27,779 nt of DNA, from IMG/VR virus record IMGVR_UViG_3300012920_000199, positions 1-27,779 of that record; one strand, given 5' to 3'. Under the pieces are notes generated by a model. That model was not told the DNA's origin, did no database searches, and saw nothing but the letters and a program-made list of their open reading frames with translations. Shown here piece by piece: positions 27,501-27,779 of the stretch. The stretch comes from a virus. Position numbers and translations under genes: made by a program. How positions within the stretch are numbered: position 1 is the stretch's first letter; the number at the start of each line of letters is the position of its first letter.

Positions 27501-27568
27501 AAGATGAAAAACCAGAAAAACCAATATTAAAAGGAGTAAGAGGAACACGAGGTACAAAAAGATTATAA
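21551..27568 (+). CDS. Giant internal virion / ejection (cargo) protein, 2005 aa
   Basis: The N-terminal cap MPDYEVIIDDQKKTFRVSNN plus FLLQYPDA resembles a short module that opens large proteins in marine phages. Residues about 205-251 (SIISGALNSLASFGGSAIEM; PAGILLMGADMISKSII) are Gly-rich and amphipathic or membrane-active. About 300-350 contains GEGSTEYTQGALEAINAQVA. Residues 400-1100 are Lys/Glu-rich helices and coiled coil. A compact domain near 1205-1280 carries AEHNPPISWFVENVL, SFIPKVLNDKID and DKMP. The C-terminal region (about 1700-1830: ADSIAIVTGGATFYRNRI, SQQSSRPDKLSRQQ, FANTPMQYSRLIKKAVLDL, KILYYGAVQNAIF) is a pattern I recall from giant ejection proteins. The gene has the role and order of T7 gp16 or crAss-like cargo. 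I see no lysozyme or polymerase motif. Confidence 0.7.
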   Translation: MPDYEVIIDDQKKTFRVSNNNREKFLLQYPDAKLAPPPLDLANKLKQLSYFQNNYFEDRMEAFKDKYYNRDDEGKIIDYKEETTRDLTFLEALKEASKRVFLGGVIFGGMPPDKVDKETGEPIERLKPYDFGEGAAAAFIEAPLRQLERFSVLDNQINAAVGMLLGNKDIVEPNLFKMQASEERSAKLVEKGFTDVTEAKTFQEGGESIISGALNSLASFGGSAIEMMGGRTPAGILLMGADMISKSIIDYNQQKAASQGKSIEQLIDEKDIDYIEPFSYGLAGTSLEYIGFKGATRKIMEMAPSIQKRIFNAAWASTGEGSTEYTQGALEAINAQVALDKSKTDFDRLNSMTKALEEYYSSKDALEQFFQGAFGGGAINIMRNTSAQDLQYAYALVGNTRTQEEIARLEKNINALAKARAKLAVTKDPTVAEGIRKRIEKLENKIKFGITQKNGILFTAEKEDYDQVKTMSQLAALQVKKVNELREKIDNGEITDSEYNEAIEGYKEAFLSAKKNILGVAGKVAAKSNKQAAEVNKIYEEEIANETDKEKIKQAEGKILEKYRSMAARIASKRKNAPGFDLDILTNEILSGKRGVIDLLRNYKKYVTKAQKENKPVAPLSGFINNMIGVRAIEASNRVLKKDFDELAENVTKKLAGKTAEQQIENIEKITDKLNLDEKVRKKIVESAKKILGTKLPQLANKRAIKSEIVKALRDDLFKTFKTDVFKVDLSYKEFLSDNFENIFKSIPQATLNKRFSQLFTQKVLDEQGKAVREKTPEGKFVYKRPPITKEQWIDYFTKQPKAMSGDSWGKTKSSRKGALAQVLADELGLDQIVQAIADPEIAKRFKEVQELQGEKLEPGFATRLIQAIDRSIEELDKFQRENLLSDAGVTTAVKLMLKGVKKLVEAGTPLIDAIDKAISDLKQGKFEDVNQYEVDELANTFTKHKELITEFVNEKNRKKAQKALAKLIEKYKNAIETQGIIEIENKNGVFQKRIIKEYNELETEEDKNNYIAEFHNSYFPDLRKGKYNGKTRYLANEPKQDNQKIKYDNYVNLLKSIFKDIELLNKNKVTKETENVPLFSANQSGIKINGKAIKLDSSKKRMLWDKKHHVVNAQKNISAFEALANENSDKNIIIAKKLLQGFIDEYKAATNETAKKEVLKNAFFTLKLLSSSQRGVIKGMFPFRQHGELLDILNDKKYKNKKFIAEHNPPISWFVENVLMPYITGGIKNFDGLLSITRSYSISFIPKVLNDKIDKAGYKDKMPDNEDGSKFDVFNNPIIRYWKSNIISKPKDEDITYMGFGIRFRKKGNKVVGNTKGTSLSDLFNKLLQNSEGIDWRKRIQKNDAKIAGKQKTQSLFKKFFGIPYQAEDFAGLLYETLGKGKLGEQQMEFYKETLYKPFAEGIRKYEVARQQALLKWAVLKNKVKKFIPKGLKDVYDKESNLTNEHAIRIFIWDKQGMIDINVADDASVINSLELSQDKIDAAKKLVRNNPGLKQMAKELMDLFPEGYPSPSQGWVGGGIQTDLLSNINGEKRTKFLEEWQQNADEIFSQDNLNKLESLYGEEYVKSLKDALQAMKTGRNRIFGSRLPFEKALTNWITGSVGTIMFLNARSALLQMISSINFLNLSDNNPIAAAAAVANTKQYYKDIAFLYNSDFLKGRRGGLRTDINADDIARAADESGNIVNRLAATLLKKGFVLTQVADSIAIVTGGATFYRNRINSLMKKGMSKKEAEKEAFLQFQELTEESQQSSRPDKLSRQQRSSLGRFILNFANTPMQYSRLIKKAVLDLSYGRGDPKTNISKILYYGAVQNAIFTGLQQGLFAMLFDDEEDDEKKLVSNQQKLADGLNGMLNTLLRGTGMYGALGAAGLSILDHIKRKKEIGRGFDDTDMELVGISPSLSAKLRKIRTIERYYSWKQYKEKMNDFSIDNTHLRAAATGLEFFNVPAERILRKMDNIKSAMETEHAIMVRVAFALGWSKWSLNIKDEKPEKPILKGVRGTRGTKRL

Positions 27569-27569
27569 A

Positions 27570-27779
27570 ATGAACGGATATAAAAAAGATTTAAGACATT
27601 ACATAGGAGCAGCAGGAATATTTTTATTGGTAATAGCTTTATTATTATTTTTAAGTTTTTATCAAATACCTAGAGAAAACAAAGATATATTTGTATCTAT
27701 AATTGGTATGATTGTAGGTTCATTATCTGTAGTTGTATATACCATTATAGGTAAAAACCCAGATGAAGTAAATTCATTG
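27570..27779 (+). CDS. Probable holin, two transmembrane segments (partial, runs off the window)
   Basis: An ATG at 27570, one base after the preceding stop, opens a frame with no stop before the window end (70 codons). It encodes a short charged N-terminus (MNGYKKDLRHY), a first membrane helix (about 12-31, IGAAGIFLLVIALLLFLSFY), a polar turn (QIPRENKD), a second membrane helix (about 40-60, IFVSIIGMIVGSLSVVVYTI) and GKNPDEVNSL. Two close helices in a small protein at the end of the virion-gene block suit a holin that lets endolysin reach the cell wall. An endolysin gene would be expected nearby, beyond the window. A small membrane protein of other function is possible. Confidence 0.65.
   Translation, partial: MNGYKKDLRHYIGAAGIFLLVIALLLFLSFYQIPRENKDIFVSIIGMIVGSLSVVVYTIIGKNPDEVNSL

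Noticed and set aside
21551-27568. Giant protein as the virion RNA polymerase of crAss-like phages
   Set aside because: No DxDxD-type catalytic motif is seen; composition and C-terminal pattern fit an ejection/cargo protein better.
1-27779. tRNA genes, CRISPR arrays, insertion sequences, integrase or attachment sites
   Set aside because: Nearly all bases are in long coding frames and the few gaps (at most 74 nt) hold only leaders and hairpins; nothing of these types was recognisable.

Overview
The window reads as the packaging, head, neck and DNA-ejection block of a tailed, podovirus-like phage. Every gene lies on the + strand, spacing is tight (1 to 74 nt gaps, a few overlaps), and the DNA is strongly AT-rich. 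Starts lack Shine-Dalgarno sequences and instead follow A/T-rich leaders. That is the initiation style of Bacteroidota (Flavobacteriia and relatives), so a marine or aquatic Bacteroidota host is the best guess. The set of large-terminase, portal, capsid and giant 'stabilization' protein signatures resembles crAss-like phages (Crassvirales) and related marine Bacteroidota podoviruses. That placement rests on recalled family signatures and gene order, not on a search. Stop usage is 14 TAA and 1 TAG with no TGA, and the genes read through with the standard code.

Layout. (1) 1-1078: end of an upstream gene, a 72-aa unknown protein, a 197-aa protein that looks like two tandem GroES folds (probable phage co-chaperonin), and a small helical protein that may be the small terminase subunit. 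(2) 1084-8549: large terminase, portal, acidic scaffold-like protein and HK97-fold major capsid protein, closed by a clear hairpin-plus-U-tract terminator. (3) 8624-11074: a conserved unknown 254-aa protein, a second hairpin, then two consecutive connector/ring-like proteins. (4) 11078-18751: one 2557-aa beta-rich tail-hub ('stabilization') protein with a very long C-terminal extension. (5) 18765-19091: a small unknown protein. (6) 19094-27568: three proteins that look like an ejection/cargo set: a Gly/Ala/Gln-rich 263-aa protein, a helical 549-aa protein and a 2005-aa giant protein. (7) 27570-end: start of a two-transmembrane, holin-like gene cut by the window edge.

How it fits together: the co-chaperonin-like protein would help the host GroEL fold capsid protein. 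Terminase packages DNA through the portal into a shell built on the scaffold. The connector proteins and the giant hub close the neck and form a short tail. The last three large proteins are probably carried inside the virion and ejected ahead of the DNA. No integrase, repressor, tRNA, CRISPR array, insertion sequence or DNA replication gene is visible here.
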